A stretch of DNA of 64,000 nucleotides from contig NZ_BMXR01000006.1 of the NCBI RefSeq assembly GCF_014651855.1, positions 1 to 64,000 of the forward strand, read 5' to 3'. The notes under the pieces were generated by a model. The model did not search any database. It worked only from the letters and a program-made list of their open reading frames with translations, and was not told where the DNA came from. The stretch comes from Saccharospirillum salsuginis (GTDB lineage: Bacteria; Pseudomonadota; Gammaproteobacteria; Pseudomonadales; Natronospirillaceae). Position numbers and translations under genes: made by a program. Below are positions 8,972-17,174 of this stretch, piece after piece. The stretch's first letter is position 1. Every line of letters begins with the position of its first letter.

Positions 8972-10393
8972 AGGCACCTCCTCTTTGATTCCTTTGACGT
9001 CAAGCCGGCGGTCCCGGCTCAGGACAGCTTTACAGAGTGCAACCCGCAGATCGGTAATATGACCATCCGCTCGAAGTCGCATGACAATGTTGGTTAACAG
9101 ACTTCTTGGATACCGGCGGCCGGTCAGAATGCTGCGTGTCATTTCTCCGGCAAGTTGAGGCTGGATATCGTCTGCCTTCGGATTGCCGGTTTTGGGTCTT
9201 GGCGCGGTTTCAAGTAGAAGTCGCCAGACACCGGGCTCATGTTTCCATGGCCGTGGCTCCAGAATCAAATCTTCATAGTGGCGCGTCAGCCGCTCTGCAA
9301 ACAGACTCAGAGTGCCGACTTCCCAGAAGCGAACAGAGAGTCTGGAAGCGTTAGGTGCCAGGCCCAGAACATAGATGAATGTATCGTCATCCAAGTCAAC
9401 TCCCAAATCCCTAAGTGGCTTCCCTTGGGCAATATTGTTCATGACACTCCTGAGCTTGTCCGTTTCCGAATCATCATCCGGTCTTGGATCCAGAAATGCT
9501 GCCAATGTGTTTTCAGCTGCTTCCGCCTTTGCAGGATTGTCGGCTTCTGCCCAAAACACCGTTGTGGCGTCTCCAATCTGCAGTTTCTGACGGTTGCTTG
9601 GGTCGCCGCTAAGCAGGTAATTCAGGACCGTGGTATAAGAGAATGCAGCCTTTTCGGAGACAGGCGAGTTCTCACCCTGTGACTTGCCATAGGAAGTAAA
9701 GGCACTCAGGTTGAACGAAACTATAGAAGCTCCTGAACTCTGCGCATCTCGCACCCCTTTTATCTTTGGGTGGAGTTTGGACAGCGGTGCGTTTTCCCCG
9801 GTCACAAGGCAAATACCAGGCTGTGCAGACTCGTTTTCAAGCAGCTTCGACCGGATTGTTCGTGCTTCTTCACTTTCATGAATAAAGGCCTGTTCAGCGT
9901 CCAGCCTGAACACCAGGTTGCTGGTCAGAACCTCATCCACCAGTTTAGGGTACTCATCCCTTTTCTCAGGTGACCACTTGTTAAAAAACGCTAGCAATGC
10001 CAACAAACCATCATCATTCGTGTTTCTGAGAACATCCTTGTGATAGGCCTTGAACGCTTCATGTTCTTCAAGGATTCTTGCCTCACGCTTTTCTTTCTTT
10101 TTCTGTGTAGTTTCCTGATTGTCACCAAGACCCAGCACATAACTGGACTTGTCCCACAAGAAAAACGGCTTCACACCGACTGTCCTGATTTCAGGTTGTG
10201 GAACGCTCATAGATCTAGGTCTCGGTTTCTTGGATGAGGTATCTCTCAGGTCCATGACATCCACCAAATCTCCGGATGGACTAATTACCAGCGCATAGCT
10301 TATTTTCTCGTAGCTGTACCCTATCGGGGCAATATCGGTATCCGGTTGCGCAAGCAGTCGATCATAGTAGCGATCCAGCGCTGTCAGAATCAT
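8582..10393 (-). CDS. cas8c: Cascade large subunit Cas8c (Csd1)
   Basis: A 603-residue Csd1/Cas8c, the large Cascade subunit that recognises the PAM (usually TTC in type I-C) and starts target unwinding. The N-terminus [20 protein letters not shown] is typical of the family, and the C-terminal helical part from about residue 475 ([20 protein letters not shown]) is the small-subunit region. The ATG overlaps the cas5c stop (ATGA) with GAGG 7 nt upstream, and the end overlaps the cas7c start. A strong internal ribosome site near 8977 suggests that the C-terminal part is also made separately as Cas11c. Confidence 0.96.
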   Translation of the reverse strand: MILTALDRYYDRLLAQPDTDIAPIGYSYEKISYALVISPSGDLVDVMDLRDTSSKKPRPRSMSVPQPEIRTVGVKPFFLWDKSSYVLGLGDNQETTQKKKEKREARILEEHEAFKAYHKDVLRNTNDDGLLALLAFFNKWSPEKRDEYPKLVDEVLTSNLVFRLDAEQAFIHESEEARTIRSKLLENESAQPGICLVTGENAPLSKLHPKIKGVRDAQSSGASIVSFNLSAFTSYGKSQGENSPVSEKAAFSYTTVLNYLLSGDPSNRQKLQIGDATTVFWAEADNPAKAEAAENTLAAFLDPRPDDDSETDKLRSVMNNIAQGKPLRDLGVDLDDDTFIYVLGLAPNASRLSVRFWEVGTLSLFAERLTRHYEDLILEPRPWKHEPGVWRLLLETAPRPKTGNPKADDIQPQLAGEMTRSILTGRRYPRSLLTNIVMRLRADGHITDLRVALCKAVLSRDRRLDVKGIKEEVPVSLDINNTSPGYRLGRLFSVLENIQISALGKSVNATIRDRYYGAASATPASIFPVLLRNSQHHLSRLRKDKPGLAVNLERDIQEIVDGLPAQFPKSLRIEAQGQFAIGYYHQSKARYTKQSNSEEGEAQ

Positions 10394-11064
10394 GCACGAA
10401 CCTCCTCTGATTGCAGGGGCGGTACTTGAACTGTGCCATCTTGCATCCGGGCCCTGAAGAAATGGGGGGTTACCTCATTGGCAAAGTCGAAGTCATGAAG
10501 CATATACCCCAGGTCCTTTTGGCCCACCAGTGAATCATCGACTGCCAATGGGGGTTCGCCATCTTCTATCAACCGAAAATAGGCAGGAAACTCTCGCACA
10601 CCAAGACAAGGTGCATGGTAATACTGACCTTTTCTGGCACGGCGACTAAAAATGTCCAAATGCTTGCCTTCGGTGTCATCGCTGCCGGCCTTGGGAGTTA
10701 TCTCGAAATGGGCTTCGATTACATAAGCGACATCTCTTAGAACGGTTGCTGCTCGTTGCTGTCTGTCATCCTCGACAACGTTGTGCAAACCTTCGGTGGT
10801 CCCTTTTTTCATGGCGCTGCCAATGGTTCCGGCAGAAGCCTTTGAGCCAACTTCGTTGCGTCTGATCGACTCGAATCGAATCGGCTTAAGAACCGTAATT
10901 CGGTCAATAACCCAGCGTATGGCTGGTTTCCAGTGTATAGCTTCCAGGATGCCCCGTGCTGCCGACGGAGTAATAACGTCATAGCTGACACGCTCCACCT
11001 TCATCTCCGGTCGCGTAAAGCAGGCTCGCTCGCCCCAGACTAGCAATTTCACTCCGTACGCCAT
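10390..11064 (-). CDS. cas5c: Cas5c (Cas5d) pre-crRNA endoribonuclease and Cascade subunit
   Basis: A 224-residue Cas5 of the type I-C kind, which replaces Cas6: it cuts pre-crRNA at the base of the repeat stem and stays on the 5' handle as part of Cascade. No cas6 is present, which fits. The start is placed at the ATG at 11064 (MAYGVKLLVWGERACFTRPE) because AGGAGG lies 5 nt upstream; a GTG 21 nt earlier is less likely. The conserved block DIFSRRARKGQYYHAPCLGV is present near residues 135-155. The end overlaps cas8c by 4 nt, and the gap from cas3 is about 50 nt. Confidence 0.95.
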   Translation of the reverse strand: MAYGVKLLVWGERACFTRPEMKVERVSYDVITPSAARGILEAIHWKPAIRWVIDRITVLKPIRFESIRRNEVGSKASAGTIGSAMKKGTTEGLHNVVEDDRQQRAATVLRDVAYVIEAHFEITPKAGSDDTEGKHLDIFSRRARKGQYYHAPCLGVREFPAYFRLIEDGEPPLAVDDSLVGQKDLGYMLHDFDFANEVTPHFFRARMQDGTVQVPPLQSEEVRA

Positions 11065-11115
11065 ATTACCTCCTGATTTATCCACTCCCCCGATGCTCGG
11101 GTCGACATTTCTTGT

Positions 11116-13347
11116 TCAAAAAACTGATGTATCGGCCCTGATGAATGCAGGTTCATCCCAATTTAGACCATAGTGGTCGCTGTAAACGTCTGTATTGACC
11201 AATTCCATGAACTGCTCACCAAATCGTTCCTCGGCTACCGGCTGAATCGCCCCAGCACTTTCAAGTGATTTGTAGCCCTGCGCGGGTATCTGGACTAGAT
11301 AAGGCTGTAGCTGTCGAGCAATACCGCCAACCTTGTCTGCAAACGCCAAGTCCCTCAGTGCCCTCCTGGCTGAGTCATCAAAAGGAATGATGATGGGAAT
11401 CATGGTGCTTTCGATCATCCGGAACTTCTCGGCCATCCATTCATATGGAATATTGTCTATCTGCCCATTCTTTACCCTTTCTAGCAGTTGATGCCGGTCT
11501 AAGTCACTGTCTCCCTTTTGCCAATAGAGCTCTCGGAAGTAGGCGTTGATCGCCTCCAGAGACATCGGGTCATCAGGAAACTGCCGAAAGATGGATCTTG
11601 CGGCTTGGGCATATTGAGCCAATTCAGTAGGAGTGGGCCATTCGTCAGCCACTGAAAAAACCAGCACTTCGCTATCAGAAGCCGCTCTCTTGCCTTCGCG
11701 GTTACACCGGCCGGCGGCCTGGGCAATCGAGTCCAGTCCGGTTTCTGCCCGAAGTACGGTTGGGAAATCCACATCGACACCCGCCTCAATCAGTGAGGTT
11801 GATATCAGGCGGCAAGGCCTGCCGGCTTTCAGTTCTTTACGAACCTTCGCCAGCACCATGCTACGATGCTTAGCACACATCAGAGTCGTCAGGTGATAAG
11901 CGCCAGGCTCACCCGAAATGCGCTCGTATAGCGCTCGAGCGTGACGCCTATTGTTGACGATACACAGTGCCTGCTCGCGCCGCTGCATTGCCTCGGAAAG
12001 ATTATCATCCGACAACGGACCAACATGCCTCAGCTGAACTCGCTTTAGGGCGCCATAAAGGTAGAGTGGGTCAGGAGCGAGTTCTCTGACATCAGAGAGC
12101 CCACCCTTGAACTCATCCTGCGCTTTGAGTGCCGGTTGAGTTGCTGTACAAAGTACAACCGAACTCCGATAGTTCAGTGCCAGTTCATCCATGGCGGCAA
12201 CGCATGGACGCAGCAACGGCAGCGGTAACGTCTGGGCTTCATCCAAAATAACTACGCTGTTGGCGATGTTATGCAACTTCCTGCATTTGGAGGGTCGGTC
12301 AGCAAACAGGCTTTCAAAGAATTGCACGGCCGTTGTCACGATAATGGGGGCTTCCCAGTTCTCCATCGCCAACCTGAGTTTGGCGATGGATTCCGGGTTC
12401 TCTGACGGATTCTCCTGATAGGTGCTGTGGTGTTCCAATACCGCAGCCTCGCCCAGTGGGCCCAGTGCTTTTCTAAATACCGCAGCGTTCTGCTCCACTA
12501 TGCTGGTGAATGGGATCACGTAGATGACCCGACGCTGGCCATGGCGGATGGCATGATCCAGCGCGAAAGATAGAGAAGTCAGCGTTTTTCCGCCTCCCGT
12601 TGGAACGGTCAGGGAAAACAGACCCGGCTCGAGAGCTGCCTTTTCCTGACCGTGCGCCAGAATGCGCGCGCGTAACTTATTCACGTCCGTATCGGCTTTG
12701 AACGTGCTCAGAGTCTTGTTCAGTTCATTTCGAAGTGATTCAAGTGAAGGAAAGCCCGTTCTGTCTTTTACCTCACCTTCGACCTGAGAATAAAAATACT
12801 CCGTATCCCTAAAGTCTGCATCGACCAAGCTCGAAAATAACATCCTGCCAAGCATTGACAGCTGAAAATGCTCCCGGCCTTCTCTGGGCTTGAAACATGG
12901 TGGGAGATTCAGTTTTTCGCTGAGTGCGATTTCTTGTTTCCAGTATGGATCAAGTGGCGGCAGGTCATAATCTTTCAGGCGCACCTGCAACGGCGTTCTA
13001 GCACCGCTGTCCCGCCCATTGGCAAGGCCTGCATGATGACCAGCAATGCCATAGGCAATCAACTTGCCCAGTTGGCCGTAACGTTCAGTGACGATCTGTG
13101 CACCCCGTGTCGAGTGGTCGACGCGCACACTGTCACCGTAAAGCCTCCTCTGGAATGGTTGTGTGTACTTACCAACATCGTGAAGCCGCCCGGCAACCTC
13201 CGCCAAATCTGATGCACCAAAGTGCTTAGCGAACTCTGCCGCCAGGTGTCCGCTCGCCAACAGATGCGCTGACAAAAGATGCCAATCGCACTGATCGGTA
13301 CTACCGGTAGAGTGCGCATAAAACACCGGTTTTTGTATCGCGTGCAC
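11116..13347 (-). CDS. cas3: CRISPR-associated helicase-nuclease Cas3 (type I-C)
   Basis: Cas3, the ssDNA nuclease-helicase recruited to destroy the target strand. An N-terminal HD domain shows H28, H56-D57 (RLHDVGKY), H78, H104-H105 (AGHHAGL) and D176. The SF2 helicase follows, with Walker A VPTGGGKT near 248-255, a DEAQ box (VILDEAQTLP) instead of the common DEAH, and motif VI QAAGRCNREG. I chose the GTG at 13347 (743 residues, reading HAIQKPVFYAHST) because AGAGGA lies about 8 nt upstream and Cas3 proteins normally begin just before the YAHS motif. An ATG at 13425 or a GTG at 13431 would extend the protein by 26 or 28 residues without a visible ribosome site. It is the first cas gene. Confidence 0.95.
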   Translation of the reverse strand: MHAIQKPVFYAHSTGSTDQCDWHLLSAHLLASGHLAAEFAKHFGASDLAEVAGRLHDVGKYTQPFQRRLYGDSVRVDHSTRGAQIVTERYGQLGKLIAYGIAGHHAGLANGRDSGARTPLQVRLKDYDLPPLDPYWKQEIALSEKLNLPPCFKPREGREHFQLSMLGRMLFSSLVDADFRDTEYFYSQVEGEVKDRTGFPSLESLRNELNKTLSTFKADTDVNKLRARILAHGQEKAALEPGLFSLTVPTGGGKTLTSLSFALDHAIRHGQRRVIYVIPFTSIVEQNAAVFRKALGPLGEAAVLEHHSTYQENPSENPESIAKLRLAMENWEAPIIVTTAVQFFESLFADRPSKCRKLHNIANSVVILDEAQTLPLPLLRPCVAAMDELALNYRSSVVLCTATQPALKAQDEFKGGLSDVRELAPDPLYLYGALKRVQLRHVGPLSDDNLSEAMQRREQALCIVNNRRHARALYERISGEPGAYHLTTLMCAKHRSMVLAKVRKELKAGRPCRLISTSLIEAGVDVDFPTVLRAETGLDSIAQAAGRCNREGKRAASDSEVLVFSVADEWPTPTELAQYAQAARSIFRQFPDDPMSLEAINAYFRELYWQKGDSDLDRHQLLERVKNGQIDNIPYEWMAEKFRMIESTMIPIIIPFDDSARRALRDLAFADKVGGIARQLQPYLVQIPAQGYKSLESAGAIQPVAEERFGEQFMELVNTDVYSDHYGLNWDEPAFIRADTSVF

Positions 13348-13471
13348 CTTGGATTTCCTCTTAGTTCTGTCCTGACTATGTCTGGCCACTTTATCGCCCA
13401 ACCTCCGACACACAACACTGTCCATAACCACAGGTCAACTAAGCTGACAGGTTTACCGCCGGTCGGCTACA

Positions 13472-14296
13472 TTAGCCGTCGAACAACCACGGCTTTATGT
13501 CATCCCGGTTGACCAGTATCAATTGTTGGGCCAGGGGCGAGGCGTCGATCATCTTGGTGTTCACCTGCATTTCCTGGAGGACGTAATGCACCAGGGCGGC
13601 GCGAGTGGTGACGGCCAGTTGCCCGTTCTCCATCTGGTAGTCCTGTTCGATAACGGCGCGTTTGTCAGCCGGTAAGCGTGAATCCGCTTCGAATTGCAAG
13701 GTGACCCGGGTATTCCAGGCCTGATCGTCTTCGATGCCGTGAGGCGATGTATCCAGCAGTTCGGGCTCACCCCGGAAGCGACTGAGTACGAAATCCCGAT
13801 ACTCCTGGGATTTTTCGCACCAGGCGCGCAAGTGCCAGCGCAGGCCGGTGTTGACGAAAGTATGAGGGACGATGATGCGGCCTTCACGGTCGGGGTTGGT
13901 GAGGGAGACGTAATCCACTTCCAGCCGGCGTCTTTCCCGGAGCGCTTGGGTCATGGGTCTCAATACAGTGGGGGCGACGTTTCGGCGGGGCGGGTCGAGT
14001 GTGGCGAAACCGGAGTTCAGTGCGGTGGGGTGTCGGTGTTCACTCACCCAATTGAAATATTCGGCGACATCGCCACTGATCAATGACAGCGTCATTTGGT
14101 CAGTGGGTCGGTAAGCTTTGGCGCTTCGACTGTAGACCAAGTTGCCTGGATATTCCTCTTGGTACTGACCCAGCAATTTACTGGCGTGCTGGCGCGATAT
14201 GGCGAATTCACGGGTCAGCAAGGTAGTGTTGATCCGCCCTTCCCACCAGGCGTGCAGTTCGATGAACCAATATCGGATCCAAGTATCCGTGGCCAT
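13472..14296 (-). CDS. WYL-domain transcriptional regulator upstream of cas3
   Basis: About 274 residues. An N-terminal winged-helix part (LLTREFAISRQHASKLLGQY) is followed by a WYL domain (about 105-190: RRRLEVDYVSLTNP, HLRAWCEKSQEYRDFVLSR) and a C-terminal WCX-like extension. This layout matches the BrxR/CapW family of repressors that control defence systems, probably in response to a nucleic-acid ligand. It lies about 125 nt upstream of cas3 on the same strand and may control the Cas operon or itself; that is inference. The ATG at 14296 has GGAG 9 nt upstream. An ATG at 14311 or a TTG at 14332 are alternatives. A TTGACC/TATAAA pair (14369-14374 and 14349-14354) lies upstream, but its 14-nt spacer is short for a promoter. 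Confidence 0.88.
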   Translation of the reverse strand: MATDTWIRYWFIELHAWWEGRINTTLLTREFAISRQHASKLLGQYQEEYPGNLVYSRSAKAYRPTDQMTLSLISGDVAEYFNWVSEHRHPTALNSGFATLDPPRRNVAPTVLRPMTQALRERRRLEVDYVSLTNPDREGRIIVPHTFVNTGLRWHLRAWCEKSQEYRDFVLSRFRGEPELLDTSPHGIEDDQAWNTRVTLQFEADSRLPADKRAVIEQDYQMENGQLAVTTRAALVHYVLQEMQVNTKMIDASPLAQQLILVNRDDIKPWLFDG

Positions 14297-14449
14297 AAAG
14301 TAGGGCTCCATAGGCAAAAGAGATGCGCCCAATGAACCCTAACACAGTTTTATAAGCATGAGGGAGGCGGTCAAATGTGTCCGCTCGTCACTTCGGGGCA
14401 CAGCAGCACGTTCGAAAATCTGAGCTGAATCGACAAGGTGGTTCGAAAC

Positions 14450-14599
14450 ATGATTAGCCGTCTTGATCAGCCGATTTCTGAGAATGAATTGGCCGCCGTG
14501 GGCGCGGAACAGGGATGCAGGGTCGAGAGTCTGATGATGTCAGCGTTGGTCGGCCATTATCAATCAGACAAACTGTCACCAGTTATGATTATCTGGTGA
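14450..14599 (+). CDS. Possible 49-residue small protein
   Basis: An ATG at 14450, preceded by AAGGTGG at 8 nt spacing, opens 49 codons ending at TGA 14597-14599: MISRLDQPISENELAAVGAE followed by a short helix-like stretch and a hydrophobic end (VMIIW). I do not recognise it. Its 3' end is formed by the 19-bp inverted repeat at 14564-14611, so it could be a gene remnant cut by that element or pure chance. It is the only candidate gene between the WYL regulator and the DUF218 gene. Confidence 0.25.
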   Translation: MISRLDQPISENELAAVGAEQGCRVESLMMSALVGHYQSDKLSPVMIIW

Positions 14600-14611
14600 C
14601 AGTTTGTCTGA
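14564..14611. repeat. Perfect 19-bp inverted repeat with 10-nt centre
   Basis: TCAGACAAACTGTCACCAG (14564-14582) and its exact reverse complement CTGGTGACAGTTTGTCTGA (14593-14611) flank the 10-nt centre TTATGATTAT. Neither strand has a T-run after it, so it is not an ordinary intrinsic terminator. It lies about 270 nt upstream of the WYL gene, at the edge of the CRISPR-Cas locus. It may be a recombination or integration site, an operator, or the tip of a small mobile element. Confidence 0.8.
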
Positions 14612-14682
14612 CGTCGGTAAACGGTCAAATTCGAGGTCTAGACTGAAGACAGGATATTGACCCGCTTATAAAACTGATCCTC

Positions 14683-15438
14683 TCAATACAACACCCGATA
14701 CGCCAACATCCCCAGATACTCATGAATCGCCATACTGCTGCCGTTCAAAGCCAGGGCGGATGGTGTAAGCCCCAGTATGCCGGTGTCGGTCATGCCATAG
14801 GAGGTGGTCGGCGCCGGTATCACTTCGAGCCCCTGGTTTTCGAAGGCCTGAACCGAGCGCGGCATGTGGAAGGCTTCGGTGACCAGCAGGATGCGGTCGA
14901 TGCCGGCCTCGGCCAGCATCTCGGCGCTGTAGGTGGCGTTCTCGTGGGTGGTTCGGCTGTTTTGTTCGCGCCAGCGCACCGGGACCCGGTACAAGGTTTC
15001 CAGTTCGCGCGCCATGATCCCGGCAAGCGTTTCATCGGTCTCGCCGAACACGGAGCCGCCGGATACCAGAATCGGCAGGTCGGTGCGCCGTTGCAGATAG
15101 GCGCCGTAGCGCAGCCGCATCAGAGTGTGGTTGCTGGCCATGGGCTGGCCGTATTCGTGGGCATTGGTGACCACGCCGGCGGCGAGAATGACGATGGCCT
15201 GGGCGTCGGTCCGGTCGGCCTGTTCCGGGGTCAGGAAGTCATGTCGGGTTTCCAGTGATTCGAGGAGGCCGTTGGCCACCATGGGTGTGGCCAGCAACCA
15301 CAGGCTGACGATCGACAGGGCGGTGAGCCAGCGTGCCAGGCGCGGCCGCCAGCGCCAGAACAACAGCGCCGCCAGAAGCATCAGCAGTTGCAGGAAAGGC
15401 GGCAGTATCATTCCTTTGAGCAGGTAACGCAGGATCAT
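14683..15438 (-). CDS. DUF218 membrane protein (ElyC/SanA/YdcF family)
   Basis: A 251-residue inner-membrane protein of the DUF218 family, whose characterised members affect envelope integrity. Two N-terminal hydrophobic segments (about 9-30 and 36-57) are followed by the DUF218 fold: DAQAIVILAAG near 80-90, LPILVSGGSVFGETDE with the family Gly/Ser loop, NSRTTHENA and LLVTEAFHMPRS. The start overlaps the stop of the upstream ABC ATPase gene by 4 nt, so the two are probably co-translated. The substrate is unknown, and the ElyC-like layout (two TM segments plus cytoplasmic or periplasmic DUF218) is the closest match. Confidence 0.88.
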   Translation of the reverse strand: MILRYLLKGMILPPFLQLLMLLAALLFWRWRPRLARWLTALSIVSLWLLATPMVANGLLESLETRHDFLTPEQADRTDAQAIVILAAGVVTNAHEYGQPMASNHTLMRLRYGAYLQRRTDLPILVSGGSVFGETDETLAGIMARELETLYRVPVRWREQNSRTTHENATYSAEMLAEAGIDRILLVTEAFHMPRSVQAFENQGLEVIPAPTTSYGMTDTGILGLTPSALALNGSSMAIHEYLGMLAYRVLY

Positions 15439-16895
15439 GTGATGTGTATCCGGTAGAGGGCGTCGTTATTGTCGGGGGTGTTGGGTTCGAAGACCAGTCG
15501 ATGCCGGATCAGGGCCGGACGTTCGTCCTCGCGGTGGCTGACGAACAACAGGGTGGTTGGGCCGTCGGTGAGGATGCGGTCGACGGCGGCCAGCACGCGG
15601 AAGCGGTTCACGTCGTCCAGGCCCTGGGTGGGTTCGTCCAGAATCAACAGCGGCGGTTGCTTGATTAGGGCACGGGCGATCAACACCAGCCGCTGCTCGC
15701 CGGTGGACAGGCTGCGAAAGGCGTGTCCGGCCTTGTCGGCCAGGCCGAGTAAATCGAGCCACTCACGAGCCAGTCGCGCTTCCTCTTTACCGGTGCTCTG
15801 GTAGACGCCGATGGAATCGGTCAGCCCGGAGACGACGGCGGTGATGGCGTTGCCGGCGACGCGGTAGTCGCGGTGCAGGTGGCCGGAGACCAGGCCGAGG
15901 TGTTTCTTGATGTCCCAGATGCTCTCGCCGCGTCCGCGGCGATAGCCGAATACCGTCAGGTCATTGCTGTAGCACTGCGGGTGGTCGCCGGAGACTAGGT
16001 TCAATAATGTGGATTTGCCGCAGCCGTTGGGGCCTACGATCTGGGTGTGTTCGCCGGGCATCAGGTCCCAGTCCAGACCCTGGAACTGACGGCCACTGGC
16101 GTATTCGACCCGGCCATCGCGCAACCGCACCAGGGGTTCGTCGGCCGGCCAGTCGGGCAGTTGATAATCGGACTGGCGCGGTGGCAGCGTCAGGTCCTCA
16201 CTGTGCACCCAGTGCAGAGCGGCCTGCCAATCCGGATGGTCGGTTACTTCCGCGACCGGGCCGGCCAACATCAGACGGTGCCGGTCGATCAGCGCCAGAT
16301 GGCTGGCCCAGTCCGGGATGTCCTGGCGCTGGTTGATCAACAGCATCAGCCATTGGCCCTCGTCGGACAGACGGCCGAGGGTGTGCAGCAGGTCCTGCCG
16401 GGCATGCGGGTCGAGCCCTTCGAAGGGTTCGTCGAGCAGCAGGAGGTCGGGTCGGGCGAGCACGGCGCGGGCCAGCATCACCTTGCGCCCTTCGCCGCTG
16501 CTGAGCAGGCGGTAGCCCCGGTCGAGCAGTGTGGCCATACCGAGCAGCTCGACCAGACGATCATGCTCGTCGCTCCAGGGGGCGATCTCCTCCATCAGCA
16601 CGCGCACTGGCGTGCCCGGGTCGAGCTGGTCGGTCAGGTCGGTGTCGTCCCGGTAGAGTTCACGCTCGTAGAGTTCCTGTTGCCGTTCCAGCGATAGCCA
16701 ATGCACGCGTTTGGGTGCATCGGTCAGTGTGCCGCCGGTCGGTGTCAGCTCACCGCACAATACCCGCGCCAGCGTGCTCTTGCCGCTGCCGTTGCCGCCG
16801 AGTACCACCCAGGCGTCGCCGGGTGTGAGGGTCCAGTCGGCGATGTGCAGGGTGGGCCTTTTGGCCGCGTTTACTTCGACCTGATCGAATCGCAT
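15435..16895 (-). CDS. modF: ModF-like protein with two ABC ATPase domains
   Basis: A 486-residue protein with two complete ABC nucleotide-binding domains in tandem and no membrane part. Domain 1 has GGNGSGKST, LLSSGEGRKVMLAR and LLLLDEPFEGLD. Domain 2 has GPNGCGKST, LSTGEQRLVLIAR and LLILDEPTQGLD. This architecture and length match ModF (PhrA), annotated in E. coli as a molybdate-transport ATP-binding protein, although its real role is unclear. No modABC is in the window. A periplasmic molybdopterin-domain-like protein is encoded about 5 kb away, which may be coincidence. The downstream DUF218 gene overlaps by 4 nt. Confidence 0.87.
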   Translation of the reverse strand: MRFDQVEVNAAKRPTLHIADWTLTPGDAWVVLGGNGSGKSTLARVLCGELTPTGGTLTDAPKRVHWLSLERQQELYERELYRDDTDLTDQLDPGTPVRVLMEEIAPWSDEHDRLVELLGMATLLDRGYRLLSSGEGRKVMLARAVLARPDLLLLDEPFEGLDPHARQDLLHTLGRLSDEGQWLMLLINQRQDIPDWASHLALIDRHRLMLAGPVAEVTDHPDWQAALHWVHSEDLTLPPRQSDYQLPDWPADEPLVRLRDGRVEYASGRQFQGLDWDLMPGEHTQIVGPNGCGKSTLLNLVSGDHPQCYSNDLTVFGYRRGRGESIWDIKKHLGLVSGHLHRDYRVAGNAITAVVSGLTDSIGVYQSTGKEEARLAREWLDLLGLADKAGHAFRSLSTGEQRLVLIARALIKQPPLLILDEPTQGLDDVNRFRVLAAVDRILTDGPTTLLFVSHREDERPALIRHRLVFEPNTPDNNDALYRIHIT

Positions 16896-17051
16896 CCGTA
16901 TGCTCCGTGAGAGTGTTGAACGAGGCTTCTTAACTCAGGTTTCGGGGGTGCTCACCAGGGCAGTTTTGGTCCGGTTGTCGGGTCGGAGCCGTCAACCGCC
17001 GCAAGGAGCATATTGCGCCTGTGGATGAGCCGGTGCCGCCTTATCTTACCG

Positions 17052-17086
17052 CGGCAGATAACGGCCTTCGGCCTCTTCTGCCCTAC
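17052..17086. repeat. Half copy of the GTAGGGCAGAAG palindromic repeat
   Basis: A single right arm, reading CGGCAGATAACGGCCTTCGG and ending TTCTGCCCTAC, matches the right arms of the complete elements at 23909, 39293 and 41998. I see no partner arm within the 16896-17174 gap. The rest of this gap holds no recognisable gene. Confidence 0.75.
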
Positions 17087-17174
17087 AACCGCCTGCCGTT
17101 TGCGAACTCCGAAACGTGAGAGCCTAAGCTATTGGCCGGACGAGACGCGATCAAGATCGATTTCGGCAACGAAG

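Noticed and set aside
14564..14611. Reading of the 19-bp inverted repeat as an intrinsic terminator
   Set aside because: Neither side has a T-run and no neighbouring gene other than the doubtful 49-codon frame ends there.
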